From Bugula neritina (lineage: Eukaryota > Bryozoa > Gymnolaemata > Cheilostomatida > Bugulidae), in contig OZ037770.1 in NCBI GenBank assembly GCA_964035545.1, forward strand, positions 8,509,973 through 8,573,972: 64,000 bases of DNA, read 5' to 3'. The notes below the pieces were generated by a model, which was not told the DNA's origin, searched no databases, and worked only from the letters and a program-made list of their open reading frames with translations. This document shows positions 11,701 through 24,224 of this stretch, piece by piece (position 1 is the stretch's first letter; the number at the start of each line of letters is the position of its first letter). Made by a program: the position numbers and the translations under genes.

Positions 11701-14700
11701 CTTAAGAAAAAGAATATAGACTTGCTATAGTCTACTCCATCTTTTCGGACACCACTTGAATCCAAGAAAGATCTTAAAACATTGAGCAGCCCATCAGGCA
11801 TCAAATGAACTTCATTGAATACAAACATCTGATAGGGACACTCAGTGACATTAGTAGTTATCCACTCTTTAATCTGCTCCTATAAAAATATACATAATAT
11901 TTATTCTGCCCTAGCGTATTATGCATGATTGACTAACTGCGCTGAAGCCGTCATCTCTTTAAAATGTCATTTTGAAAGGTCACATGCACTTTGCAAGCCG
12001 AAAAAAACGACCAAGTTGATGATGGATGTTCAAATTTTGGTTAACTTTTAAACAGCTTATTGCAAATAGGGGAAGGTTGAATTTAGATTATTTAGAACAA
12101 CGAAAAATCTATTTTAATGTCGGTGCAATAATAGTTTTGCCTAAGTCGTTTAATAATTTTACTTTCTTTTACTAAACTATTACCATTTAGGCTGACTTAA
12201 ATCGTTTTATTGTAATAGATTTTGGGGTTATTTTTCTTTATGTATATATTTTTAGAATGCTTTTATTGTTATTTATAATTGATTTGGAGTTATTTTTCTT
12301 TTAAATATATATATCTTCAGAATATTTTACCTTTTCTGATGTGAATCAGATTTCGGCTGAGGTTTAGGCACCCCGAACCTTGAGGTGTCAGATTTGGAGG
12401 CCCTAAAGTTTAGGGTGTCATATTCAGCCCAAAGCTTGAATGAAATGTTCTCAAATCGGGGTGCCCAGGTTTTAGGTTATAAAAGGGCGAGCTCGCCAGC
12501 ATAAATTTATTCAACTGTTGGAGCTCGGAGAAAACACTGCCTACATACAGACGATTATGCTTTTTTTTTGGAAGCATACTAATGAAGATACTTTACACCT
12601 GGAATTGCCTGCTTTTTTTCCAAAAATTTATGTTCATTGGCTAATATTCTACATACCCACTATTTATCACTTTATTACATTGCCTGTAAAGTCAAAGAGA
12701 CTTCTAAGATATTTTTATATATAAACTCACAATTGTAAGATGCTTTGTTTTGAATGGGGAAAAATCAAGATCTAGTAATGTTTTACTATAAACAGATTTT
12801 CTTTATGTAAATGCTAAGTTTTGTCTGTTGGAGTATGTTTTAGAATATTCTCAAATTTTGACAGTGTCAGAATTCTAGAGTATAAAAGAAGCCGAGTTTC
12901 CAGTGTTGAATCAGTCTACAGCTAGAGCTCGCCAGATACAGACCTACTTTGAATATTGCTACCTACAATAAAAATACTCTTACACATACAAGACACTCTC
13001 TCTGCTTTTTTATTATTACAAGGAGTTGTGTTCTCTACTTAATTATTAAAAGTCAACCAAATTACTTCACTAGTGGCAGCAGTGGGATTTTGGAATAATT
13101 AGGTAGCCTTAGATAGAGAGGCAGGAAGGTAGGATGGCCAGTGCAGGGGAAGCACGGTCAAAAGAAGAAGCCGTCTGAATGGAAATGTTGGTTAGGACTC
13201 TCTGAAAAGTAGAAGGGACTAGACAGGCGCCATCTGGAGACAGGTATCGCCTCAAGCCCCCCAACTTTTGGAAAGGATGGAGACGTCGAGCAGTTCATCC
13301 GGGAGTTTGGGGATGTAGCTACCATCGCTGAATGGTCGGCACCGGTGCGACTTCTCAAACTCCGAACCTGCTTAACAGATCAGGCCAACTGTTTTGGGGA
13401 AGGTAGGTGTCTTTAAATGCCCAAAGCCAACAGTAACGTCCGCCAACTGTTGGCCCAAGGTCAACCTTATCTAGATGAAGGTCCAGACAAAGCCTAGGAG
13501 GACCACCATAGAACCCATCGACACTGAGTAGCAGGCACCTCGGAGATTTCAAAGGTAGAGAGGCTTACCTGAGCCTCCTGCCTGGTCACTCGGCATCTGG
13601 ATGGAGTCTCTTGACTCAGGGTGGCAGCCAACCTGAATATTTCAGATACCGCAAAGTCTACCTGAAGCTTCTGTCTGGCCACTCAGCAACCTGATTACCC
13701 AATGAAGTTGTGGAGGGGGAATCAGCTTACTGGCAAGAGTTTCCCAAACTACTCTCCAAGCTTTGAAAAACCCCAATGTTGTGAAGACAAAGAAGAGGGT
13801 CACCTTGAGGGCCCAAGAAGTGTCTTCCCCTGAGACAGACCGCTCCAGGAGCAATCAGCTGTATGGAAGCAGCTACTTCATACCTGGAAAGATTGCAAGT
13901 AAAGGCTTGGCCACACACTTGTGAGAGTCACACAAAATCATCTATTTGACATGAAAACACAAATGTACGATCAAATTTGAGGAAATTCATACGGTATAAA
14001 GTTCGCTGTGTGCATCCACTGAAGACAATGGACAAAAAATCAAAATTAACGAGAAGCGTTATTTGATCGGTTGATAGAATTTTAGCAACAGTGATTATTT
14101 CATTTCTACCATGTTTCTGTGTCTGGCAATTTTCTGCTGTTTGTATCTCGTGAAAAACCTATTCACTAACTATTTATTATGTTTCTCCTCCGACAAGCAT
14201 GTGGCTGGTCATAATGAAAGGATAACTTATGAAAATATTCACATGAAACTTTTCTGATTCTCATGAGTGTGTGGCTAGGCCTTAAAACTGCCACTTTTCT
14301 GCTGAAGACTGGGTGTACTACAAACCTGTTGAGTCGCCGTTTCTTCGACACTTTTGATACGCGGGAGCAGGTGAGCCTCGAGCCGTATGAAGGTGCGTAT
14401 GGTACGCTGGCGGACGAACTGTGCATTCTTTACTATGTCATTATTGCACTACCTGGACAAGTCCATGATCAGGTGGTCCCTGAGACTTTCATTGTCAGCC
14501 ACCTGAAGGAAGTTGCCATCCTGGGCATGTCATTCCTAGAGAAACAACAGTGCCACATGGATTTCTAGAAGTCGGCGGTGGTGATGGCTGGAAAGGAAGT
14601 TGTCTGTGTCCACAAGTTTGGCAGGCCCTTGGTTGTACAAGACTGCACGGTACCAGGACAGTCTCAGGCTACCCTACGCTGCAGGTTTAACTGCAGAAGG

Positions 14701-17700
14701 ATCGCAGAACTAGAAGTGGTAGAAAGGATGCATGGGAAGATCTAACTGGCAAACAGTCTGAATCGGCTAGACTGTCAGGGGGAACTTCTCGCGCAACGCA
14801 TCAACCTTTTCACGAAGCCCATTAAGCTGCTGGCTGGTGCGTTAGTGGGAAAGTACCACTCCATTCAAGAAGAAGTGAGACCGGCACTGAAGACAGTGGC
14901 CGAAGCTTGCTGCTCTCACTAGTAATAGCAAAGGAGAGTTCTGGCTCACTGTCAAACCCAGGTGTGCAAGCCTATATGCACAGGAGAAACAAGTTCAAGT
15001 AAAATAATGTATTACCATTTAATAATAAGCAGGCATGGCAAGCTTTCTACTAGCCCAAGTAAGCATGGCAAGCATGCTTATGTTAGTAGTAAGCTCAGCC
15101 AAATGGTAATTATGGAGCGGGCATGGCATGTCTGCCTGTAGCACTATAGTTGAAACCTGAATGACTTTTCCTTAAATAACAGACTGCACGACAAAGTAAA
15201 ACCATCAACGGCATCAGTTAAGAACTTATTACTAATTCTAGGAGAAAACGGTCAACTCTTATAGGTCAGAACACATTGTACCTAATTGTAAATCTGGACA
15301 GCACACCATCTAAATACAATAGTTAAACTGTAACGGTTTTTAATAAAACCACCTCGAAAGCATACAAAGTGTATATGCCTGAAAATATTTTCAGCAGTTG
15401 GTCACTAAAAACACAACTGTTTATGGCAAACTGCAAATGCAGAAGACAGTAAATACGTATCTAACGCTATTTACATGGCTTAGCTTTTATGTGTCAAGAT
15501 TGGCATAGAAAAACAATTGCTCAATAAACTATGGACATTTTGTTTCTGTCAGACTGATGAAATTAATATTCTGTCTGATGTAACCAAAACAAATGCTTCA
15601 GTGTTTGCAGAGACATTAGTTTCAAATTGTATTTTAATTTGAATGCCTGCAATACCCTAGTTTCACCTTTCATTTCACTTCCTTATACTGTATCTATAAG
15701 GAATAATGGAAAAATACTTTCATAATCAGAAGGGTTAATTCTGGAAATTTTAACGAATTCATCTGTAGGTTATTGTAGTATTTGGCTGTGAACGTAGCTG
15801 CATTGCTGTATAATCTGCTGTGTTGCATTTTAGTAAAAGAGGCATTGTAATCAACGGCCAGATGTTATATAGTGTTGAACATACCGTGAATATTTTTTAC
15901 TCCGATATGATCAAAAAGCGCAAAGTTACGTTTTTGATTTTCTTCTTTTTCGTCAGTGCAACTTTTTTGTACGAGTAAGTTTTTTTGCCAAGCTGTAGAC
16001 AAAACACTGCACAATTTTTACTAATTTTCCTGAAAAATTAATTTTACAGCACCAGTGAAATATCTCCGCAGAAAAATATGATACCTGAACAACAAAAGCA
16101 TTGTTTGAATTTTGAGAAATTTCTTGAATGGAATTTCTTTTTATTCTTTCAATAACTTTTATAGATTTTCTATAAATCAGTAATTTATACATTGAAAATG
16201 CTTTAGTTTTTCCTTAGCAGTCACCATTGCGCTGTCTGCAGACAATATTGTTGCTGAATTGCAAAGTGCTGTTGCTGAGCAAGGGCCACGCTACAAGCTC
16301 CTTGTAGAAAATTCCATGGTTCTTTGATCAGCAGTCGTGGAGCAATTTGCTTATGTTTTGGACAGCAATGAAATTGCAGAAAGAAACCACGTAACAACCA
16401 AAAGTATATTGCAGAATAGGGAGAGACATTCCTGAAAAGACAACGTTTTAGTATAATGTTACACTTTGTAAAGATGTTGATGATGGTTCTGTTCCTTCAA
16501 ATATCTTATTCCAAAGCAATGTCAAAACTCGGGAGCTTGACCCAAAAAGCCAAAGTAATTTCGTGGTTAGTGATCACGTTTGGGTAAAACTGTTTCCAGC
16601 TTCTTTTATAAAACAGTGGGTGCTTGGGAAGCTTACTGGTGTCACCTCCAAACACACAGTCTGTATAAATTTATACCTGTGACAAGTGTGAGACATGGGA
16701 AAACGTCGTTATGGGAGAAGCTGAGAGCGCAACGGGTGTCGACCTGAACCTCTTCATCATAACCCAATGGGCAGGGGCAATCATGGATCAGGTATCACGT
16801 CGGCTCAACTTCCAGAAGATGTTCCAGGTTGGGGGCAACGGCAATGAGGCTCTACAACTCGATCAAGTACCTGGTGTGGCTGGTACTGAGCAGCCATAGG
16901 TTGTTGGCACATAACTGGTGAGTACTGGAGAACACTGCGCAGTAGACAACCTTGATTTGGCTGCAGAGCAGCCAACAGTTTGGCTAAAACCGCTGCAACG
17001 ACTACAGTGACAGCTGGCTTATCTTGTGGACTATGGTTGTAGTTGTGCAGGGTCTGTTAGAGTTTAGTAAAAAGCTGGGTGAGATGTGGATTGTTTTCTT
17101 AAAGAGCAGATGGAAATCATTTGGGCTTTTCCGGTTGAGTGGCCATGTTGCATGCTCATGTTTCTTTTTGAATCCTGATTGCAACAGCGACAAACGCAGG
17201 AATTGAACTAACAATTATTCTTGGTTTTTATTAGTTTTTATCAGTTATTATTCATTTACTTCATTAGTTAATATTCATTTAATTTTTACTAGTATTACTC
17301 ATACAATAGTTGCCTACCAGTAAAAAGGTACTGCAGGTAAGGGGATATGGGTTGAAGCCATTAGGTTCTGCTTGGCAGTTTGATAAGTCAAAGCGCGTTA
17401 GTTTTTGTGGAACAAAGCATGACAAAGGTAGCAGTTTGGAGTTTCACTCTACAGAATTACAGTGCATTTTCTATTTGTAGAGATGTGCAGTTTTGCTGTA
17501 AAATGTAATTAATTGGTCTAACTTATGCTAACCAATCAAATGCATTCTTTTACTGATTAATTCAATTTGCTGAAGGCAATTTTTCCCTGGTAAATAACCT
17601 AGTTCTATTTTAATAATCTGTTTTGCAACTATAAATGCAGCCACGTTCTCTGTTATGATTCTGTTTATACTACCGCCTTGTACAATACACATTTCTCTAT

Positions 17701-20633
17701 TGAACAGACTTGCTAAGTATTCAATAGACTACACATTACTGTTTGCTGGAGATTAGCAATGGAAGCAATCAGAATTATAATTGCATGTTTTACTACAATA
17801 TATTGTAGTTTTACACTGTGCACTGAAACTACTGAAGTGTGAATTTAATAATTAAACTAATGCTAGAGCACTATCTCTTGTAATTATGAAAAAAAAAAAG
17901 ACCACAAGAATTTTCCCTGAATAAGAGTGTCTTGCAGGTCAAGCCTACTGCTGCACAAGTAATTGAAAAGTATACAATAAGCAATAAGTGTAGAACTGTA
18001 CGCGAGCAAAGCAAATCCAACTAAAATGTATCGCTACAATTCATCTCCTTATATAGCTAGATGCTCTCCTTTGTAAATTAAAATGAAGTTGTGTTATCAC
18101 AAACTACAGACTAAGGCACGATAACTGAGTAGTTGCATGTATATAGATATTTTATTCTAATGAGTTAAACTTCGTATGATTTGCTGAATTAACAGGAAAA
18201 GCAAAATTAATTTGGTTGTGCAAATGGATATTTCACTGTTTTCACTGATATTCTACTTTATAAGACTTATAGGAAAATTGATGCTCCATGGCAACTTAAG
18301 TACTGAAATTAGTAGTCAAGTGTTAGTGCACTTTTGGCATTTTCTCTAGTCGAAACCACCGTGGCTAAGGAATTGTTTTCTATTGGTGCAAAAAAGCAAA
18401 AAATGCCATTTCTAACAAAACCTATTATATGGCCTTTTGCTTGCAATTGAACAGCTGACTGTGTTTACTAAGCCAGTGCTCTAGTAGGCTAACTAAACTA
18501 TATGACTGCTACTAATCTTCTGACACTATGGTATTTTGCAAATTGAAATAGCACTAACAATTGAAAAAACACAACAGTTAAATAAATTTATGGGATATGA
18601 GTCTCAAAGCTTCAGTTTGTGAAAGTAGAATAATATATTTAACTCACAGATATGTTAAATTCAGCCATTTTGCCTTTATTTGTACATACATAAGCAATGA
18701 AGCAGAGTTTTAGCCCTTCTCGAGATCTATGGATTTCATGAGAAAGGGATCTGTGAGCTAAGGGGAGTGCACTGTATTATCTTATTGGACATCAATGCCC
18801 AATAAGGTTAAAACATGTTCACTCAATCAACATGCTTTCAAAATGTCCTGCAAGCCTTGACAAAGCTTTTTAAATCAAGCAGTGCAAGATCCTGAACAAA
18901 ATGTCAACCACTGAACATTTCAGCCGCAGGCTTTAAGAAATTTAGTATTTCAAAAAGTACAATTTCTAGTAAGTATTTAGGTGAGACTGATTTACACAGA
19001 GTGTTTTATATAGTTCATTGGAAATTAGAATTTGCAGAATCACTGCTGCTAGAAATAGTTTACTGTACATTACCACAACAATAAATAAGACCATTATATG
19101 GTTTACAATATTTTCCAAAAATATAGGTTCACTTGAATTTTATTAGGCAAATGCTTGCAATTACTAGAGTTGACAAGTAAATAAATAAGTCTATTTAAAC
19201 TCAATATGTCTTTCAAGAACATCTGTTACTTACCCCATAGTGATCTTTTAGATGAGATTTATCAAACTCTCTGTAGCCACTCCATTCATGGTAGTACTTG
19301 CTCTTTATGCCTAATTTGAACAAGTTCTCAGCTGTAATGTGTGTGATGTAGCTCTTGCCAATGCCAGTCAATCCATGGAATGATATTGCTAATGGGTTTT
19401 TTGATGGGTTTTTCAGGTGGCCAGGAATCATGCGTGAAGCTACGTTCGCGGCTATGTGTTGGCCATGCAGTCTTTTTTCTAAGTCCTTGGCAAACCCTAC
19501 AACAAATCCAAAGCCATTTAAAATGAAAAGTGCTTGCTCCGCACTCATCAAAACTTTCATCAAACTGATGCATCAGTGTGTACATAATCAAGTATTATAA
19601 AAGTAAAATTTACCAGCACAGTAATAGGCCATACTTTCATTTGCTTTAACCTTGTAGTAATTAGTAAGCAAATGAAAGCTGTGGTGTTGTGATTCCTTAT
19701 TACTCTTTATTAGGTAATAGTTAGTTTGGCAAGCTATATAGCTTGCAAGTTACCAGTCCAAGGTTTGATTTTGGTGAGGACAGCTATTTTACAAAAGTAC
19801 AATTACATAAATTGGGAATTGAGTTGGTGAAATCAAATCGGCAGCTGAGCTCTGTGTGGTTAAAGATGGTACTAATAGTAAACGCAGATGCTGTTATAAA
19901 TTTACACGCCATTTGAAATATAGTTTTCTGGCTTGTTCAATATGTTCATGTATATGTTAAGAAATGGTAGTTTAATAAGTCATAAACCAGCATCTAGCAG
20001 CTTACTTTTAACGTTTTTGTGCCCAAGTACTGCAATGCTTTAGATAAATTCTGATAAGTTTTTTATACTTATTTTGTTATAAGATACATTTGCCAAATAA
20101 CCTTAAAAGTAATCCTTTCTTGAATAATAATCAAAAATGCTGAGTAAGTCATCGTCATTTACCCAGAATTTTTTAATACAAAAATAAGTACAAGTCCCAT
20201 TGATATTTTTGCCATGTTCATGAACGTGTTGAACCATTTTTGTAAAAGCTAAAAAAGATTACTCATGAATCTATCAGCTAGTAGCCTTACTCAAAGTTAG
20301 TTAGTAAACAAAATCCTCAAAACTGTTGTTTTTTATTTATTGAAATAGTTTATTAATCTAGCCTGCATTTAAAGAAAGGTTGAGCTCTGGGCATGAGTCT
20401 GTTGCTGTACAAGCAGATAAAATGGCTTACACAACTAGCAGATCACCTCGTTGGAACAACCTGCGTTCTTAAATTACCTTTAATAGATAGTTAAGTATAC
20501 CTATTAGAGAGAGGTTGATCCACTTGTCGGTGTCACAAGACTCTCCTTCTTCGGCACGAGGAAAATTCCAATAGATTAGCGCCAGTGAAACAACTACAAT
20601 TCCACAGATGAGCCACAAAGTTCGGCGAACCAT
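8791..20633 (-). CDS. torsin-like AAA+ ATPase, copy 2 (complete, 5 exons, 326 aa)
   Basis: Exons on the minus strand: 20633-20501 (ATG, hydrophobic signal-anchor), 19496-19234 (HGQHIA, Walker A GLTGIGKS), 11879-11701 (Walker B region FVFNEVHLMPDGLL), 11144-11026 (sensor-1 region SSNGGGERI), 9077-8791 (YVPFLPLEREHV, EDGCKSLDNKV, stop TAA). Phases 1, 0, 2, 1 fit at every junction and the total of 981 nt is a whole number of codons; 326 aa is the usual torsin length. The torsin C-terminal GCK motif is present. Torsins work in the ER/nuclear envelope with a LAP1/LULL1-type partner. Oddity: the Walker B aspartate is asparagine (FNEV rather than FDEM in human torsinA as I recall it), while the next glutamate remains. 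Intron 2 is 7.4 kb and holds retroelement debris. Confidence 0.93.
9403..9717. mobile_element. Harbinger-like MITE, copy A
   Basis: Terminal inverted repeats read AAGCCTGGCCTCACAAG at the left and, reversed, AGGCCTGGCCTCGCAATC at the right. It lies in intron 4 of torsin 2. The interior is recognisably the same family as 13903-14282 (shared ATAGAATTTTAGCAACAGT and TTCTGCTGTTT). Flanks are TAA left and TTA right, compatible with a mutated 3-bp target duplication. Confidence 0.75.
10062..10232. repeat. (ACTTGT)n hexamer microsatellite
   Basis: A short (ACTCAT)n start at about 10062-10082 is followed by some 22 perfect ACTTGT units to about 10228. It lies in intron 4 of torsin 2. Leu-Tyr ORFs here are artefacts. 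Confidence 0.95.
13903..14282. mobile_element. Harbinger-like MITE, copy B, inside the Gypsy remnant
   Basis: TIRs AGGCTTGGCCACACAC and, reversed from the right end, AGGCCTAGCCACACAC. The flanking TAA at 13900-13902 and 14283-14285 is a 3-bp target-site duplication of the TWA type typical of PIF/Harbinger elements. The interior is shared with 9403-9717. No transposase is encoded. It is younger than the Gypsy element it splits. Confidence 0.8.
14285..14568 (+). pseudogene. retroviral-type aspartic protease fragment of the Gypsy remnant
   Basis: The open stretch reads GCTTNLLSRRFFDTF, then EVAILGMSFLEKQQC, the typical spacing of a Gypsy-type protease (catalytic loop side, then the ILGM/L..F block). 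The D-S/T-G active-site triad is not visible because the MITE junction lies just upstream. The frame ends at a stop at 14566-14568; related but broken coding sequence continues to about 14900. Confidence 0.6.
14931..19233. other. torsin 2 intron 2, remainder; unassigned debris
   Basis: Mostly AT-rich sequence without an exon. GC-richer, probably transposon-derived segments occur at 16230-16990, including an ORF at 16711-16899 that I cannot assign. A TIR-like sequence reading GGGGAGTGCACTG followed by TA occurs near 18760-18783; it resembles the terminal repeat of the MITE at 39.4-40.2 kb but has no visible partner. Confidence 0.4.
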
Positions 20634-23204
20634 TTTTGATCTACAGTCTACACTCCTCTAAACTGAAAGCAGCCCATGCAACCTTTCAAGAAGATGTGAA
20701 CAAAATTATAACTCTCAGCCTTAAACAAGAGCTAGTTGTTAATAAGCAGCAATAATCAGTAATTGAGGTAACCTTCGTCTGATTATGACCAGGGTGATAA
20801 GCACTTTGCAGAAGAAGTGACAAAGATTAAACATACACCGGACATTACGTATATTACATTGACTTATTGTAAAAGAGTACAAAAATAGGTTTCAATTTCT
20901 ATTGAAACTTTAACAATAGCATAGTAAGCCATACTCATAAAAAAATGCTTTTGCATGAAGCATGTCAAACAGTAGCAGTTGAAAATGATTTTACATTGCT
21001 CTCACAGCATGAAATGGCTTTACATTGCGCTCACTGTACGAAATGGCTTTACATTGCGCTCATTGTACGTGGCTAACTAGCTTATAATTCTCAGCTCTTT
21101 TTCAAATGTAAACATACAACCTAATATAACAGTTAGCAAATTTTAGAGTACGTAAATACTATTTTTGTAGTACATGGAGCTGTAAATTAAACAGTTCAAA
21201 ATGCAGTTTGGCCATTCAGGAGTGAAGCTGGTAAAGCAAGATACTTGCTTTGATTGCTGCAAAAGCACATTTCAAGTTTGTTTCAAAAATTGGTGATTTA
21301 ATTTTATCAATAAAAAAAATTGTATCAAATCAACTTTTATTCAATTCATTATTGCAAAACACTTTACATATTATTATAAATGTAGAGGCTAAAAATTTTA
21401 GCATAAGTCTTTGTAAGCTTGAATTTAAACCAACTTTGAAATAACTAGATCGAAAAGTAAGCTAATATGTATAAAATATGAAATATCATCTAAATTGCAA
21501 AAGAAAGTATCGAAACATCTACTATAAGAGGTGAAAGTATCACCCAAATATCAACACTTCACATTCAAAAAATATATTTGTTTTTGCACCAACTTACAGC
21601 CACGCTTGTAATATGTGGAGCCATTCACTTGGTAATCATTCAGTCTACTCAATATTTTCCCTACGTTTCTTTTAAACAAAAAAGCTTTTCACATTTATCT
21701 TTGGAGGGGGACGGAGCAATATTTTAAAGGCCCATTCCTCCAAAGGTCCATTAGTCCAAAAATTAGTAAATAGTTAAGGGGCATTCTCATTGAGATTACG
21801 CTATGACCAGTGAGCGGCTGCCTCAAATAGGGCTGCATCATCTATCAACATTCCATTATGGCTGCACCCAGACCAAGTACACAGCAAGCTATTCACTAGC
21901 CTGTCAACTAGCATGCTTGTAATTAATGATCTACACCTCAGTATCTTCTCATCTCTACGTGTTCACTGAAGCACGGAGTGCTTAACTCGACCCAAATGCT
22001 AAACCTCATACTCTTACTCTCATATCAAATGAAACTAACATTGTATTGTCATATAAAGTGAAATACCTTATGGCGTGTTAGTGGATCAAATTTGATATTT
22101 CATGTGTATATGTACAATCAATGGTTACAACAGTATCAAAAAGAATGTATATTGTGAAGAAATTTGTGTATTGTAGTTCTGGAGCTCTAGCAAATATGTT
22201 ATTTAAAAGTTTCATCGTGTCCCTCATCTTCTATTGTCTACGTATTATTTCCACTTGTATCTATGCCAGTGATAAAAACGCTACTAGAAATTATATTTTC
22301 ATAGACTGCTCCAAACTAGGTATTGAGCATCATGATATAGACTTGCATATTTAGAAATTAACTAAAGCACTTGCCATCAAGTATATAATTGACGATGACC
22401 ATTTGTAGTATTTGGGGGGAACTATACCCCCCAGTACCCCCTACTAAACCCTTACAGTATATTATGGTGCAACTAATGTTTCAAGGACGACAACTTCACT
22501 AGTCATGCCGCAGTCCTGTGAGACACCACATCACTCTCTACGGTGACACCGCCGGAACATTACCTTAACCAATCAGGATCAACCTCTCATCTATAAACAA
22601 TGCCTTCCGGTGCCCATAGCAGTCTAGATAATAGTTGTTAAATATAGGTTAACTTGCATGTAGCAGTTACTTCTTGTATTCTCTTTTCTTTTGTAATTTA
22701 CAATGACTTTTATCGTATTTGAATAACTTACTAATACAGTTCTCTCGTTAAACTTCAACTGGTTCCGTTCTTCACATAACCTTACAGTGGATATGCAGTA
22801 ATTATTCGAGTACACAATAACACCCTCAAGAGTAGTGCACAAAACTACAACACATTTCATCAATAAGTTCCTGAGTTAATGCCTCTCTGGAAGACATAGA
22901 ACTGTCAAATATATAGTTCACGATCACCGTTTTATCAATGAGTACCTGAGTCAATGCTCCTCCGGAAGATATAGAACCATCAATTAATATAGAGGAGCAT
23001 GGGGCAGAGAGAGCTTTTAACAACACCTTGTAAATACTTTAAATAATAAGTTATTTTAAATAATCCAACCGAGTTCTGACTTTTTTTCTCATTTTGCTTG
23101 TGCCTACTTATTATAGCCAGTAATTACACTAAATTCCACAAAGTATTTTTATGTCTGTGACATGTAATAAATAAATAAAATCAATTAATCATCAGGTGCC
23201 GGTC
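20634..23204. other. spacer between torsin 2 and the cysteine-rich gene; LINE scrap
   Basis: No host exon is recognised. A small plus-strand ORF at 22121-22354 (TVSKRMYIVKKFV, FKSFIVSLIFYCL) resembles the C-terminal thumb region of jockey/CR1-type LINE proteins and is probably a LINE fragment. A short direct repeat containing GGCTTTACATTGCGCTCA occurs near 21010-21065. Confidence 0.4.
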
Positions 23205-23266
23205 ACACATGCACGCACGCACATGCACGCACGCACGCACGCACACACATATATGTATATCTCAAT

Positions 23267-23311
23267 ATGTGTACAGCAGCTGTTTCGGGGTTTGTCCCCT
23301 CATCAGCACAG
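23267..23311 (-). ncRNA. hammerhead ribozyme, PLE type, second family
   Basis: Read on the minus strand: stem I strand CTGTG, core CTGATGA (23306-23300), stem II GGGG-ACAAA-CCCC, GAAA, short stem III CAG/CTG with a 3-nt loop, cleavage triplet GTA, then CACAT closing stem I (UGUG/CACA). Core residues are all present. It differs in stem II and flanks from the ribozyme at 5618-5670, so it belongs to a different PLE family. Confidence 0.75.
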
Positions 23312-23524
23312 AACAGGGTACCATGGCCAACACTTTCGCTATAGTAGAAACTTATAGTTTTACTAAAGCATGTTTAAAAGGTGTGCAAACCCAAGCCAGA
23401 GTGCTCAAGTGACTCTAGGGGTCACCTAGGAATCACGAGCCTTGCTAAATGCTAGCAGCTTAAGTTTATGACCATGGTTAAAGTGCTCGATCACTTAATG
23501 TCATTGCAGAGCATTGAATGGGAA

Positions 23525-23730
<206 letters not shown>

Positions 23731-24085
23731 GGTTTGTTTTACTACATTTGAGCAATTATAGCCTGCTCACCTAAATGACATTAAACAAAATTTTATTATC
23801 ATAAGGGTGTACCAGTAAACCTCCCCAATGATGAGATAAGGTAGGTCCCTAGCTATGACAGTATAACTTATTAGTACATTGCAAGTATCTCTAACAGTAG
23901 GCTACTAGCTGGTGTTCATAAGAAACTCTCTTAATTTAATTTTGCATTAGAATGATCATTCTGTGACTGATATAAATTATGCAGATAGTGGGCAGCTACA
24001 ATGTGGTTGCTGTATAGACATCAAAGCAAGATAATATTTACTCTAGTATCTATAGGTTATGCAGTGTATGTAGTGAAACTCAACA

Positions 24086-24091
24086 TTTATT
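24086..24091 (-). promoter_or_regulatory. polyadenylation hexamer of the cysteine-rich gene
   Basis: AATAAA on the minus strand, about 135 nt after the stop codon. In the pseudogene copy the same place reads through a T-run and the hexamer is lost. Confidence 0.5.
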
Positions 24092-24224
24092 TTCCTAATA
24101 ATATAAAAAAACTATTAGATTCATATTATTGTTAAAACAGCAGTTCCCGTAATCAATATATGAGCTCAAAATCCTAGGTAAGGGAAAGGTAGTGCATGAA
24201 TAACTTTTTCCAATCCATTTCTTG

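Larger units (their letters stand above)
12470..14930 (+). mobile_element. degenerate Ty3/Gypsy-like LTR retrotransposon in torsin 2 intron 2
   Basis: A promoter-like LTR piece lies at about 12470-13068, with two TATAAAAG boxes (near 12479 and 12882) each followed by a similar GAGCTCG-containing leader. A TGGCAGCAGTGGGAT segment at about 13074-13088 resembles the primer-binding area of such elements. A gag-like stretch follows at 13260-13390 (DVEQFIREFG, EWSAPVRLLKL). A protease-like ORF is at 14285-14568. Nothing is intact and no matching 3' LTR was found, so the right boundary is approximate. A MITE has inserted between gag and protease. Confidence 0.65.

Noticed and set aside
16711-17206. 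Possible host exons with GC-rich ORFs
   Set aside because: No splice-consistent continuation and no recognisable domain; lies in the torsin 2 intron near Gypsy debris, so transposon origin is likelier.
18740-18783. Another copy of the CAGTGC-type MITE
   Set aside because: Only one terminus-like sequence is present and no inverted partner was found.
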